Origin: CALUTH01 sp964452495
GTDB taxonomy: Bacteria > Cyanobacteriota > Vampirovibrionia > Gastranaerophilales > Gastranaerophilaceae
DNA: 64,000 bases
Assembly (NCBI GenBank): GCA_964452495.1
Contig: CAYVMC010000006.1
Coordinates: 1 to 64,000 of the forward strand
Direction: 5' to 3'
Shown here piece after piece: positions 10,573 to 19,000 of the stretch. The notes under the pieces are model-generated. The model saw only the letters and a list, made by a program, of their open reading frames with translations, had not been told where the DNA came from and ran no database searches. Numbering within the stretch: the first letter of the stretch is position 1; the number at the start of each line of letters is the position of its first letter. Both the position numbers and the translations under genes were made by a program.

Positions 10573-11121
10573 ATGGATTTTCTTCCAAACAGTCTGATAC
10601 AGATTAACGAATTGTCACAGGGACTCCAGGCGGGTACAAGCACTCCGGTTAACCTTGACGATAATACCTTTGCAAATCTTTTGGACTCAAAACTTGACGG
10701 ACTTGCAGAACAGAATACAGAAACCTACACACAACTTATGGGACCGCTCGGAGTACCTGCAGGTCTCAATATCGAAGGTCTTACAGATCCGTTTAAAGTC
10801 AGTGCTATAGACAGTAATTCTATGGCTGAACTTTCACTTAATCAATCAGAAGCAAACGGCGAAGATGAGAATATAATTAAATCTGCAGGAAACTCGCTTG
10901 AAAATCTTTTTGACAACATAAGCGACAGAATAAGCGGGAATATAAACTTCACTGATTTATTAAGTATGAAAGATTCAGCACATAATATCAATATTTCATC
11001 CACTCAAGACAAACTTTCCAACGGCTTTAGCAGCTTCATGCAAAAACAGGCAGCTCATCTTTATGGTGTAATGGGAAAGAGTATCGCTAATAATATTGGA
11101 GACATCCTATCAGCTATTTAA
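10573..11121 (+). CDS. Unknown 182-residue secreted-like helical protein
   Basis: I do not recognise this protein. It lacks a signal peptide or membrane segment and Cys, is rich in Ser, Asn, Leu and Asp, and has a polar N-terminal half followed by a C-terminal amphipathic helix ending in NNIGDILSAI. This composition is like substrates of flagellar or type III export (rod, hook-filament or translocated proteins), and flhB occurs 46 kb away, but no family motif supports that. The start ATG has only a distant GAGG. It is followed after 52 bases by the exported protein at 11174, which has its own promoter-like sequence. The 291 bases upstream hold no ORF that I can support. Confidence 0.65.
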   Translation: MDFLPNSLIQINELSQGLQAGTSTPVNLDDNTFANLLDSKLDGLAEQNTETYTQLMGPLGVPAGLNIEGLTDPFKVSAIDSNSMAELSLNQSEANGEDENIIKSAGNSLENLFDNISDRISGNINFTDLLSMKDSAHNINISSTQDKLSNGFSSFMQKQAAHLYGVMGKSIANNIGDILSAI

Positions 11122-11125
11122 TTTA

Positions 11126-11155
11126 TTGACTTATAGCCCGCTATTCTAGTAAAAT
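11126..11155 (+). promoter_or_regulatory. Sigma-70-type promoter for the 11174 gene
   Basis: TTGACT at 11126-11131 and TAAAAT at 11150-11155 with an 18-base spacer. This predicts a short 5' UTR of about ten bases holding GAGG. Confidence 0.55.
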
Positions 11156-11173
11156 AAAACTGTTGAGGCTTGT

Positions 11174-11803
11174 ATGAAAAAAATTTTGCTATTTTTATCT
11201 TTATTTATATTTGCCGGAGCCGGTTTCACTGAAACTGCCGATTTTCGCAACATTCCGGTCAACTCCACTATATACTATAACCCCGACACTGAAACCTGGG
11301 CAACATATTGTACTAATAATTGTATTGCATTTACTAAAACCATTACCATAGGAGATAATGTTTTTTCTGAATATTGTACAAATGAACTCCATTACGATCC
11401 TAACTCTACAAAAGAATTTTTATTTAACGGTGATTTAATCGGGTATAACCAGAACAGTCTTAAATTTCACAGACTGTATTTTGAGGACGGAACACTCAAA
11501 ACTGAAAAACTGAATGAAAAAGAGCTTCAGGAAATTTTTCCGGATTGTAACATAATAAGAGTGTCTAACTTTTACAATAATACAATGAAAATTAAACGTC
11601 CGTTATTTAAGGATAAAAAGTTTCTTATTATGAATGACACCAATACAATGTTTTACAACTATCATTTTGAAAACCTTGATAATTCACAAGAAGCCTTCAA
11701 TTGTATTTTCACCCCCAAACGTGCAAGAGCATACTATTTCTCTCCAAGAGGGAAAAGCGTGTTATACAATAAATACACTTTTCTTGTTCGTTATATAATT
11801 TAA
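11174..11803 (+). CDS. Exported protein of unknown function
   Basis: The first 20 residues are a Sec signal peptide (MKKILLFLSLFIFAGAGFTE), so the product is periplasmic or secreted. The mature part of about 190 residues has paired cysteines (YCTNNC, then single Cys in YCTNE, PDCN and FNCIF), which fits disulfides in an oxidising compartment. It is rich in Asn, Tyr and Phe, as in beta-rich proteins. I see no catalytic motif. It is probably transcribed alone from the promoter at 11126. A Cys-rich exported protein of similar size lies at 37952, but they do not align by eye. Confidence 0.7.
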   Translation: MKKILLFLSLFIFAGAGFTETADFRNIPVNSTIYYNPDTETWATYCTNNCIAFTKTITIGDNVFSEYCTNELHYDPNSTKEFLFNGDLIGYNQNSLKFHRLYFEDGTLKTEKLNEKELQEIFPDCNIIRVSNFYNNTMKIKRPLFKDKKFLIMNDTNTMFYNYHFENLDNSQEAFNCIFTPKRARAYYFSPRGKSVLYNKYTFLVRYII

Positions 11804-11861
11804 CAATACCCGAACGGCTGCTATTATTTTATTGGTTATTTCAAGGCTCTAATATATTCTT

Positions 11862-12593
11862 ATGAAAGGATCTACAATAAAAATGAAAGGAATAATATTT
11901 GATTTTAATGGTACATTATTTCTTGATTCACAACTCCACTACGATGCCTGGAGGATTTTTTCTGAACGTTTAAGAGGATATCCTTTCAGTGATGAAGAGA
12001 TGCAAAAATACATGTTCGGGCGGACAAACGCTGATATCATTGAATATGCGACAGGAGAAAAACCCTTGCCAGAGGTTGTTGAAAAACTCGCAAAAGAAAA
12101 AGAAACACTCTATCGCAACGAATGTTTGAAACACCCAGAAATCCTAAAACTTGCCCCGGGGGCAGAGAATTTCTTGAATTGGCTCAAAGATAACAACATA
12201 CCGAGAACTATTGCAACAATGTCCGAATGGGATAACGTTGCCTTTTATATTGATATTTTTAAACTCTCTCGCTGGTTTGACCTCAACAAAATAGTCTATT
12301 CAAATGGTCAAATACCTGGCAAACCGGCACCTGATATATATGAGATTGCAGCTGCTAACTTAAATTTAAAACCGGAAGAGTGCCTCGTTATAGAAGATGC
12401 AATATCCGGCATAAATTCAGCAAAATCTGCCGGAATTGGTTATATTATTGCAATATCCTCAGTTGAACCGGTTGAATATTATACAAAAATTGAAGGTTTA
12501 GATGGAATTATAAGAAATTTTGATGAAATTAACTGCGAATTATTTGACATAAAACAGCAGAGTTCTTCTTTTACCGCTGCACATACCAACTAA
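11862..12593 (+). CDS. HAD-superfamily hydrolase, beta-phosphoglucomutase-like
   Basis: Haloacid dehalogenase-like phosphatase or sugar phosphomutase, subfamily IA. Motif I is FDFNGTL, so the second Asp of the usual DxDGT is Asn. A helical cap (about residues 25-100) follows, then motif II ATMSE, the motif III lysine in GKPAPDIY, and motif IV IEDAISGINSAKSAG. The Asn change weakens a simple phosphatase assignment because that Asp is the acid/base residue, though related HADs vary here. Two starts are possible: ATG 11862, preceded by a TAATAT box six bases upstream (a leaderless arrangement), or ATG 11883, which begins directly at the core strand and has AAAGGA upstream. The C-terminus nearly abuts the convergent metalloprotease gene (3 bases). 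Confidence 0.85.
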   Translation: MKGSTIKMKGIIFDFNGTLFLDSQLHYDAWRIFSERLRGYPFSDEEMQKYMFGRTNADIIEYATGEKPLPEVVEKLAKEKETLYRNECLKHPEILKLAPGAENFLNWLKDNNIPRTIATMSEWDNVAFYIDIFKLSRWFDLNKIVYSNGQIPGKPAPDIYEIAAANLNLKPEECLVIEDAISGINSAKSAGIGYIIAISSVEPVEYYTKIEGLDGIIRNFDEINCELFDIKQQSSSFTAAHTN

Positions 12594-12596
12594 ATC

Positions 12597-13664
12597 TTAT
12601 TTATACATATTTTTAAGAACATTAACAGCTTCCTGAAATAACATTGCACGCATTTCGGATACTAGTGCATTTTCGTTTTCCGGCTTCCCGTTCCTACGTG
12701 CAATTTCGTTTGTATAATACCTTTCTGTATAACTGCCCGTTTTATACGCGCGAACCTCATCTTGAAGTCCCTTTGTTATTGTTTTTACTATAATTTTATT
12801 TTCTTTAGTTTTTTTACTCAACTCTAAATCATTAACAATGTTAGTAATATTCCCATGCACTTCATCTATTGTATTACATTTAAGCTGCTGTAATAAACCA
12901 TCTTTATTCGGTTTATACATTGTGAGACCACAAGCTGCTTCATCTAAACCAAGCATTGATAATAATTCTTGTTGTAATTGTATATTTACATCATTCATTT
13001 TGGCAGCGTATTTTTTAATATATTTATCAAATTTTTTTTGCCCCATAAGTTTTATCAAAATTTTATCATTAAAAGCCTCAGGTGAAACCAGTCTTGTTAT
13101 GACATGTTCAATCTCATGAGACACGGTATTTAATGACTCGGATGCACTCATTTCTTTATTCTTTAAATACAGCAAAACATTTCCCGACTTTGCCCCCGGT
13201 ACAACGCATGAGATTGACCCCATATCCAGTTGCCATATTTGAAAAGCATCCATATTAAACTCTTTTTTTGCAAAGTCAGCAAAAGTTTCATAATCCTCTG
13301 CAACTACTACTTTATCTGCTTTCTTCTTACCTAATTTACTGATTAGAACCTCACGAACTTTAGCAACAGTAATGTTTTCTCCGGTATTCAATGAAAAATC
13401 AGCAAGTTCTTTACCTATCCCTTTTGCCATTTGTTCGATTTTTTTATTAGAGATTATTCCTGCGGACTTATAAGCTATTCCATACGCTGCAAGTCCGGCA
13501 AGGACTAGCCCGCCAAGAGATAACCCCGTCGTTTTTAAGACTGTTTTTGCAGGTGATGAATTAGAAGTCAATTGTTTTTCAGGCTGTGTTTGGTTATTCA
13601 CAACCTGTGCCGTTGAAGTAAAATTACTTTTAACCGGTGATAATGAAACTGAAGAAATACGCAT
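12597..13664 (-). CDS. N-terminally tagged, membrane-anchored zinc metalloprotease-like protein
   Basis: The family is not known to me. Residues 1-18 (MRISSVSLSPVKSNFTST) match the short N-terminal tag shared by several proteins in the window. A Ser/Gln-rich linker leads to one hydrophobic segment at about 47-70. The HExxH zinc motif is at 183-187 (SHEIEH), and a candidate third ligand is Glu303 in QDEVRAY, as in gluzincins. The region between is helical. At 355 residues it is larger than minimal zincins. The gene has TTTCGTTACAAAA about 75 bases upstream (13737-13749). The role could be surface proteolysis or an effector-like activity; this is inference from HExxH plus a membrane segment. 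Confidence 0.75.
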   Translation of the reverse strand: MRISSVSLSPVKSNFTSTAQVVNNQTQPEKQLTSNSSPAKTVLKTTGLSLGGLVLAGLAAYGIAYKSAGIISNKKIEQMAKGIGKELADFSLNTGENITVAKVREVLISKLGKKKADKVVVAEDYETFADFAKKEFNMDAFQIWQLDMGSISCVVPGAKSGNVLLYLKNKEMSASESLNTVSHEIEHVITRLVSPEAFNDKILIKLMGQKKFDKYIKKYAAKMNDVNIQLQQELLSMLGLDEAACGLTMYKPNKDGLLQQLKCNTIDEVHGNITNIVNDLELSKKTKENKIIVKTITKGLQDEVRAYKTGSYTERYYTNEIARRNGKPENENALVSEMRAMLFQEAVNVLKNMYK

Positions 13665-13736
13665 AAAATTAACCTTTCACAAGCTATTAAAACCCGTAAA
13701 AATAAAACATGCACTAAAACACTTAGTTTTTTTACA

Positions 13737-13749
13737 TTTCGTTACAAAA
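13737..13749. promoter_or_regulatory. Copy of the GTWACAAA palindrome
   Basis: TTTCGTTACAAAA, matching TTTTGTWACAAAA in 12 of 13 positions. It lies between the divergent tails of the tagged metalloprotease and glycosyltransferase regions, about 75 bases upstream of the metalloprotease start. Confidence 0.4.
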
Positions 13750-13771
13750 ATACATGTATACTCTATTCTTA

Positions 13772-14860
13772 TTATCTGCTTATCCCGCTGCCTGCTTCAA
13801 GATAATTTAAGGCACAGGTTTCATTAGAATACTTGGCTGCGGTTTCCATTGCACGCTGTGCAATTTCTTTCAGGTCAGTACGCTGAATAATTTCTTTTAA
13901 TTTATCCTCAAGTTCATCAACCTCACATAAGAAGCCATTTACACCATCTTCTATTATCCCGTCTATCCCTTCACCTTTTGTACCGACAGTAACACACCCG
14001 CAGGACATCGCCTCCAGATATACAAGCCCGAAAGTTTCATGCACAGAAGGAAGTACAAAAATATCCGATGCACGCATACGTTCAAAAACTCTGTCATGCG
14101 ATAAATGTCCTAAAAATACTACATCGGATGACATTTTCATTAATTTTTGCTTTTCAACACCATCACCTATAACCGTTAATTGAACACCATCAATCTTTTT
14201 ACAAGCCTCAATCACTTTATCAACATTTTTACGCTTAATAAGGTTTGCACAGGTGAGTATTCGTTTACAATCAGACTTTATACCATCGATATAACGAGGC
14301 TTTTGTCTAAGCTGTACAAAATTATTCTGTTCGGTATCAATACCCGAGAGTGCTGTAAATGTTTTTGAAATATACATCGGGTATTCTTTTATAAATCTGT
14401 TCTTTAGGACATATGAACGGCAGGCAATATTAACCGCCTTTTTATACGCTTTCTCAAGTTCGCCTTTAAAATAGATTTTGTAAAGCGGTTTGGACAAAAC
14501 GTCAAAATCCGAAGAATGTACACCTGCTACAAAGTCTACCCCTAGATGCAGTGCAAAAATTTCTCCGGACGGCATATGGGCAAAAATCCTATCATATACA
14601 TCAAAATTTATACCTTTTAGTTTATTCCTGATATTAAACCAGAATGGTGTAAAATAATTAACATTATAAACATTTCCATACCAGCCTGTTTTATAAAACG
14701 GTTTTTTACGAATAAAAGAGTTCAGAAGGAAATTCGGTTTAATAACATCCACTTTATGTCCTTGAAGCTCCCAGGATTTGACGAAATTATACAAAGTTTT
14801 CGGAGTATTAATTTCATCCTCTTTTACAGGATACAAATCTGTAATCATCAATATTTTCAT
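13772..14860 (-). CDS. Glycosyltransferase, GT4-like
   Basis: GT-B fold retaining glycosyltransferase. It shows the N-terminal Rossmann start KILMITDLYP, the linker RILTCANLIKRKNVDKVIEAC, and the GT4 signature SVHETFGLVYLEAMSCGCVTVGTKGEGIDGII, with the EAMxCG glutamate that contacts the nucleotide-sugar. No signal peptide or membrane segment, so it acts at the cytoplasmic face. I choose ATG 14860 rather than GTG 14863. Its A is shared with the TGA stop of the upstream permease gene (TGATG), and GGAG sits at good spacing. Coupling to a sugar-type ABC permease hints at glycan or glycolipid synthesis, but donor and acceptor cannot be read from the sequence. Confidence 0.88.
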   Translation of the reverse strand: MKILMITDLYPVKEDEINTPKTLYNFVKSWELQGHKVDVIKPNFLLNSFIRKKPFYKTGWYGNVYNVNYFTPFWFNIRNKLKGINFDVYDRIFAHMPSGEIFALHLGVDFVAGVHSSDFDVLSKPLYKIYFKGELEKAYKKAVNIACRSYVLKNRFIKEYPMYISKTFTALSGIDTEQNNFVQLRQKPRYIDGIKSDCKRILTCANLIKRKNVDKVIEACKKIDGVQLTVIGDGVEKQKLMKMSSDVVFLGHLSHDRVFERMRASDIFVLPSVHETFGLVYLEAMSCGCVTVGTKGEGIDGIIEDGVNGFLCEVDELEDKLKEIIQRTDLKEIAQRAMETAAKYSNETCALNYLEAGSGISR

Positions 14861-15732
14861 CACACATCTCCATATTTGTTTTTCTCAAAACAGAGAATAT
14901 TTATAAGCGAAAACGCCATTACAATTACTAACAGAACCACCGCAAGAGCCGAAGCATAACCTAAATCCAGATTTTCAAATGCCCGTTCATATATATAGTA
15001 TACAATAGTCTTACTTGAATTTAAAGGACCACCCTTTGTCATAACATATATCTCCGCAAAAACTTTCATTGCAGATATAGAACTTATAGTTGTTACAAGT
15101 GCAATAACAGGCATAATGTGCGGAATTGTAACTGTAAAATGCTTACTAAAGAAGCCTGCACCATCAACATCACAGGCCTCATAAAGCTCCTGCGGAACTG
15201 ACATAAGTGCAGCCAGATAAATCATCATATAATACCCGATACCCTTCCAAATAGTCACTAACGCAACCGATATAAGCGAAAACCTTGTATCTGTGAGCCA
15301 GCCTATAGAACTCATACCGGCAAGAGAAAGAATATAGTTTAATATCCCTTCTTGAGCATACAGCCATTTAAACGAAATAGCAGCGACAACTATTGATACA
15401 ATTACCGGAAAATAAATCAAGAGTTTATATAGTGTTATTCCTCTTAGTTTTTGATTAATAAGAATTGCCAGAAACAACGGGAAAATAACAAGTACAGGTA
15501 CTGCAATAAGCAGATATAAGAATGTATTTAACAACACCTGATAAAATAACGGCGAATGCAATAATTTTATATAATTTTCTAGTCCAACCCACTGCGGATT
15601 ATAAATAGACGTTGAATAATCTTGAAACCCTAAAAATATAGTTTGTATAAACGGAATGAAAAAGAATACAAGAAGCACTGCAAGAGCAGGCAATAACAAT
15701 AAATATGGAGAATATCTGGCATAAAACTTCAT
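14860..15732 (-). CDS. ABC sugar transporter permease (MalF/UgpA type)
   Basis: Inner-membrane permease of a binding-protein-dependent carbohydrate importer. Six membrane segments are visible, and the EAA loop that docks the ATPase is clear: YEACDVDGAGFFSKHFTVTIP. Length 290 fits. Importers of this type normally need a second permease (MalG/UgpE type), a solute-binding protein and an ATPase, none of which is next to it. It must therefore pair with partners elsewhere or be a leftover of a split operon. It is followed directly by a coupled glycosyltransferase. The region upstream (15733-15994) is AT-rich and divergent from the giant gene at 16004. Confidence 0.88.
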   Translation of the reverse strand: MKFYARYSPYLLLLPALAVLLVFFFIPFIQTIFLGFQDYSTSIYNPQWVGLENYIKLLHSPLFYQVLLNTFLYLLIAVPVLVIFPLFLAILINQKLRGITLYKLLIYFPVIVSIVVAAISFKWLYAQEGILNYILSLAGMSSIGWLTDTRFSLISVALVTIWKGIGYYMMIYLAALMSVPQELYEACDVDGAGFFSKHFTVTIPHIMPVIALVTTISSISAMKVFAEIYVMTKGGPLNSSKTIVYYIYERAFENLDLGYASALAVVLLVIVMAFSLINILCFEKNKYGDV

Positions 15733-16003
15733 ATTATAAATCCCGTTTCTATAATTGTATCAATCAGAAATCAAATTACAATACAACCGGTATAGGAAAT
15801 TTATAATATTCCCCATCGTCACATTTTGAATATTTTGTTGCATTGTGCTTAAAAGATTACAGTTAGTGGGTTTGCGTTGCAAAATTAGTTGCTTTTGTAA
15901 ATTTTTGTAAAAATATAACCCAAAAAACTAAAGATTTTACTAATAATGCCGTTATATATAACAAAATATTCAAAATGTTGTAAATATTACGGAGTTGAAA
16001 CCA

Positions 16004-19000
16004 ATGCTCAATTATTTCTTAAAAATGATGGATGGCCAAAAAGTTAATTTTAATAACATACAGGCGGGAGAAAAACTGGAAAACATAAAGGATTCCAGAA
16101 TGGCTTCTATTTTTCTGGCACTGGATAAAAATGGCAATAAAATCCTTGACAAAAACGAAATTCAAACATTTTTAGAAAAAGTTAAAAATTTTGCTTCAAA
16201 AGGAAAATCAGATAATCTGGGCGACAAAGAATATACAGCTTTACAAAAGGCTCTGGGAGAAGACTTTAAATCATTCACAAAGGAAGAATTACTAAATTTC
16301 ATAAAACATTTATCAGAAAATAACAGCGGAATACAAACCATAAACACACATCCTAACGGAGAGGTAGATTACCTTTATGAAGACGGAAGCCGTATAATAA
16401 CCCATCAGGATGGAATGACCGAATACCTTGACAGTGAAGGTAATTCATTCACAAAAGATAAAGATGGGAATATTATCAACAAAACTGTAAAAAAGGGAGA
16501 TATAACTATTTCCGCACGTGTTCTTGATGATGGAGGTGCTGAATATACTATTTATGACGAAAATACCGGAACAACAAATATTCAGACTGAAGACAAGGAC
16601 GGGAATGTAATATCCGAAACAATCATTGTCGACGGTGTTGAAACAAAAACCACTTATCTTGATAACGGTATAAAGGAAATTCAGACAACAAAAGACGGAG
16701 TAACAACCTTTGAATATCAAGACGAAAACGGAAATCCCTGTGACAGAACGGGGCAGCCATTAGAAATAGCCGCACCGCAGCCGGAAATCGAAGAAAAACC
16801 AAAACAAACCAAAGTAATAGTACAAAACGGTGAAAGTATTGCCGCACTTGCAAAGAAGTTTGGTTGTACCCCGCAGGAAATAATTGATGCCAACCCCGGA
16901 CTTGTAAAAGGTAAGGCTCCTAATCAATATTTCCTTGTTGGAGAAGAAATAATTATTCCCCGTGAGATTTCGGATGAAGGACTTAAAGGACGACAAACAA
17001 AAGAACAGGCAGTTGCTGCATACACAGCAGTTATAACGGAACAACAAGCTATTCAGGAGGAAAAAGAAGCAAGAAAACCTATTTCCTGGACAGAAAGAAA
17101 TTACAATACATTTGAAGAAATAGCACGACAGCTGTTTAAACGTGAAGGATTAGAAAACCCTACAAAAAAACAGCTTGAGGAAAGAATAGAAGATTTAAAA
17201 AAATCCAATCCGACATTAAAAGATGGAGAATTAAAAGGCAAAAAAATTATTGCAAATGTTAACGAAGGTATGTATAACAGAATAGCCGGAAGGAATGAAC
17301 AACAAAAAGAATATCAACAGGCAGTTGCAACAAGACAGAATGCAGAAAACCTTGCAAAACAGTTTTACGATATTGCAGATAATAACAGTGGCAACACCTC
17401 AATGAAGAAAATGCAAAAATTATTAGACGAAAATATTACGGCTGATAATATTGTTGATTTTCTTGATGCGTATGAAAAAGCTAAACACGGAGATTCTTCA
17501 ATTATTGATACGGTAACAAGCGAAGTCGGAGCAAGCGGTTCAAAAGAACAAAAACAGGTTCTAAGAACAATTATGGCAAAACTTATTGAAGCGGCTAGAA
17601 AAGCGGGTGTCTCCGAGAGTGATATTAAAAAAGCAAATGACGATTTTGAAGCAAGTATCAAGAAAGAGTATGAATCCTTAAGCGGAGCCTTCCGTCGTAC
17701 AAACCCGCTGGAAATGGAAAAAGCCATAGACTTTCTAAGAGGTGCTATTGCTGCTAAGAAAACAGACAATGTTGAAGAAATGACTGACAGTGAAGCAATA
17801 AGTACTTTTAATGAAAGCTTTGCAACAACAGATGCAGAGGCACAACAAGCATACAAAGAAGCACGAGCTGAAGAAGGCTGGACAGCGCGTGTTGGAGATA
17901 CAGTATGCGGCTGGTTTGGCTGCACAACCATAGAAGATATGGACAAAAAACTCGGAAAGAATGCAGAAGCTGTCAAACGTCTTGCCTCTGCAAAAACTGA
18001 AGAAGAGTTTAAAACTATTTACAAAGAAATCTTTGGTATAGAGTTTGACAAAAATAAAATAGCTGCAAGAGATGCGGCACTCAGTAATTATATTGAAGCC
18101 CAAATACTTAATTCTACAATAAACGTAATCAGTGAAATACTAAAAAATGCCGGTAATTTAAGTTACAACGATTTACGTAATGAAATCAAAACCAAACTCC
18201 AGCTTGATGATGCAACAGTAGATGCAATTATAGCCGGCTATGCGGACTCTCTTGACCTGCCGGCAAACAGCGACGATGAAAAACGTACATTAATGCTTCA
18301 ATTTTTAAGAGAAGTACAAACAAATTCTGCCGAAACATACAGAGAACTAACAAAAGGTAAAACACTTGAACAAATGGGTGCTGATTTAGAACTGCTAACT
18401 AAAAGTGCCTTTGGAACAAATGATATAGTTAAAGACGTAGTACAGTTTAACCAGAATATGGTTATGACAGAAATGATAACCGAAGGTGCCTTTGAAGTTG
18501 CAGGAACCTTAGCACTAATGCTTGTTCCCGGACTCGGAGGACCGGCTGCGGCAAGACTTGCGGTAATTACCGGAAAATGGGGTAATAAAGCTGTAAAACT
18601 AACCCAAACACTTAAAAAGGCAGAAAAGGTCTTTGGCAATATTAATAAAGTGCAGAAGGGTAACGCATTCTCGTCCAAAATAGCCAGCAGAGGTTCACAG
18701 GTCGGCTCGCAAATGGTTAATGCCGGCGTTGCAACAGCAACTGTTGATATGACAAACGGAGACGAAGTAAAAGAAGTTGTACGCAAAACCCTTATGAATA
18801 TGTCATTTGCCGGAGTCGGTGCTTCTTCAAGTATACTTGCACCAAAACTAATGCAAGCATTTGGTATAAATAAAGCTCTTGCAACCGAAATCGCAGAAGA
18901 AATAATTAATGCGGCAGGTTCATACGGAGTTACAAAAATTGCGGGTGATGATTACGGTTCTGCTGATGCATTTATTGATTTTGCAACCGGTCTTATAATA

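Noticed and set aside
17365..17976. A 203-codon minus-strand ORF antisense to the giant 16004 gene
   Set aside because: Serine/Leu/Ala-rich shadow frame with no start context; several similar shadows occur along the same gene.
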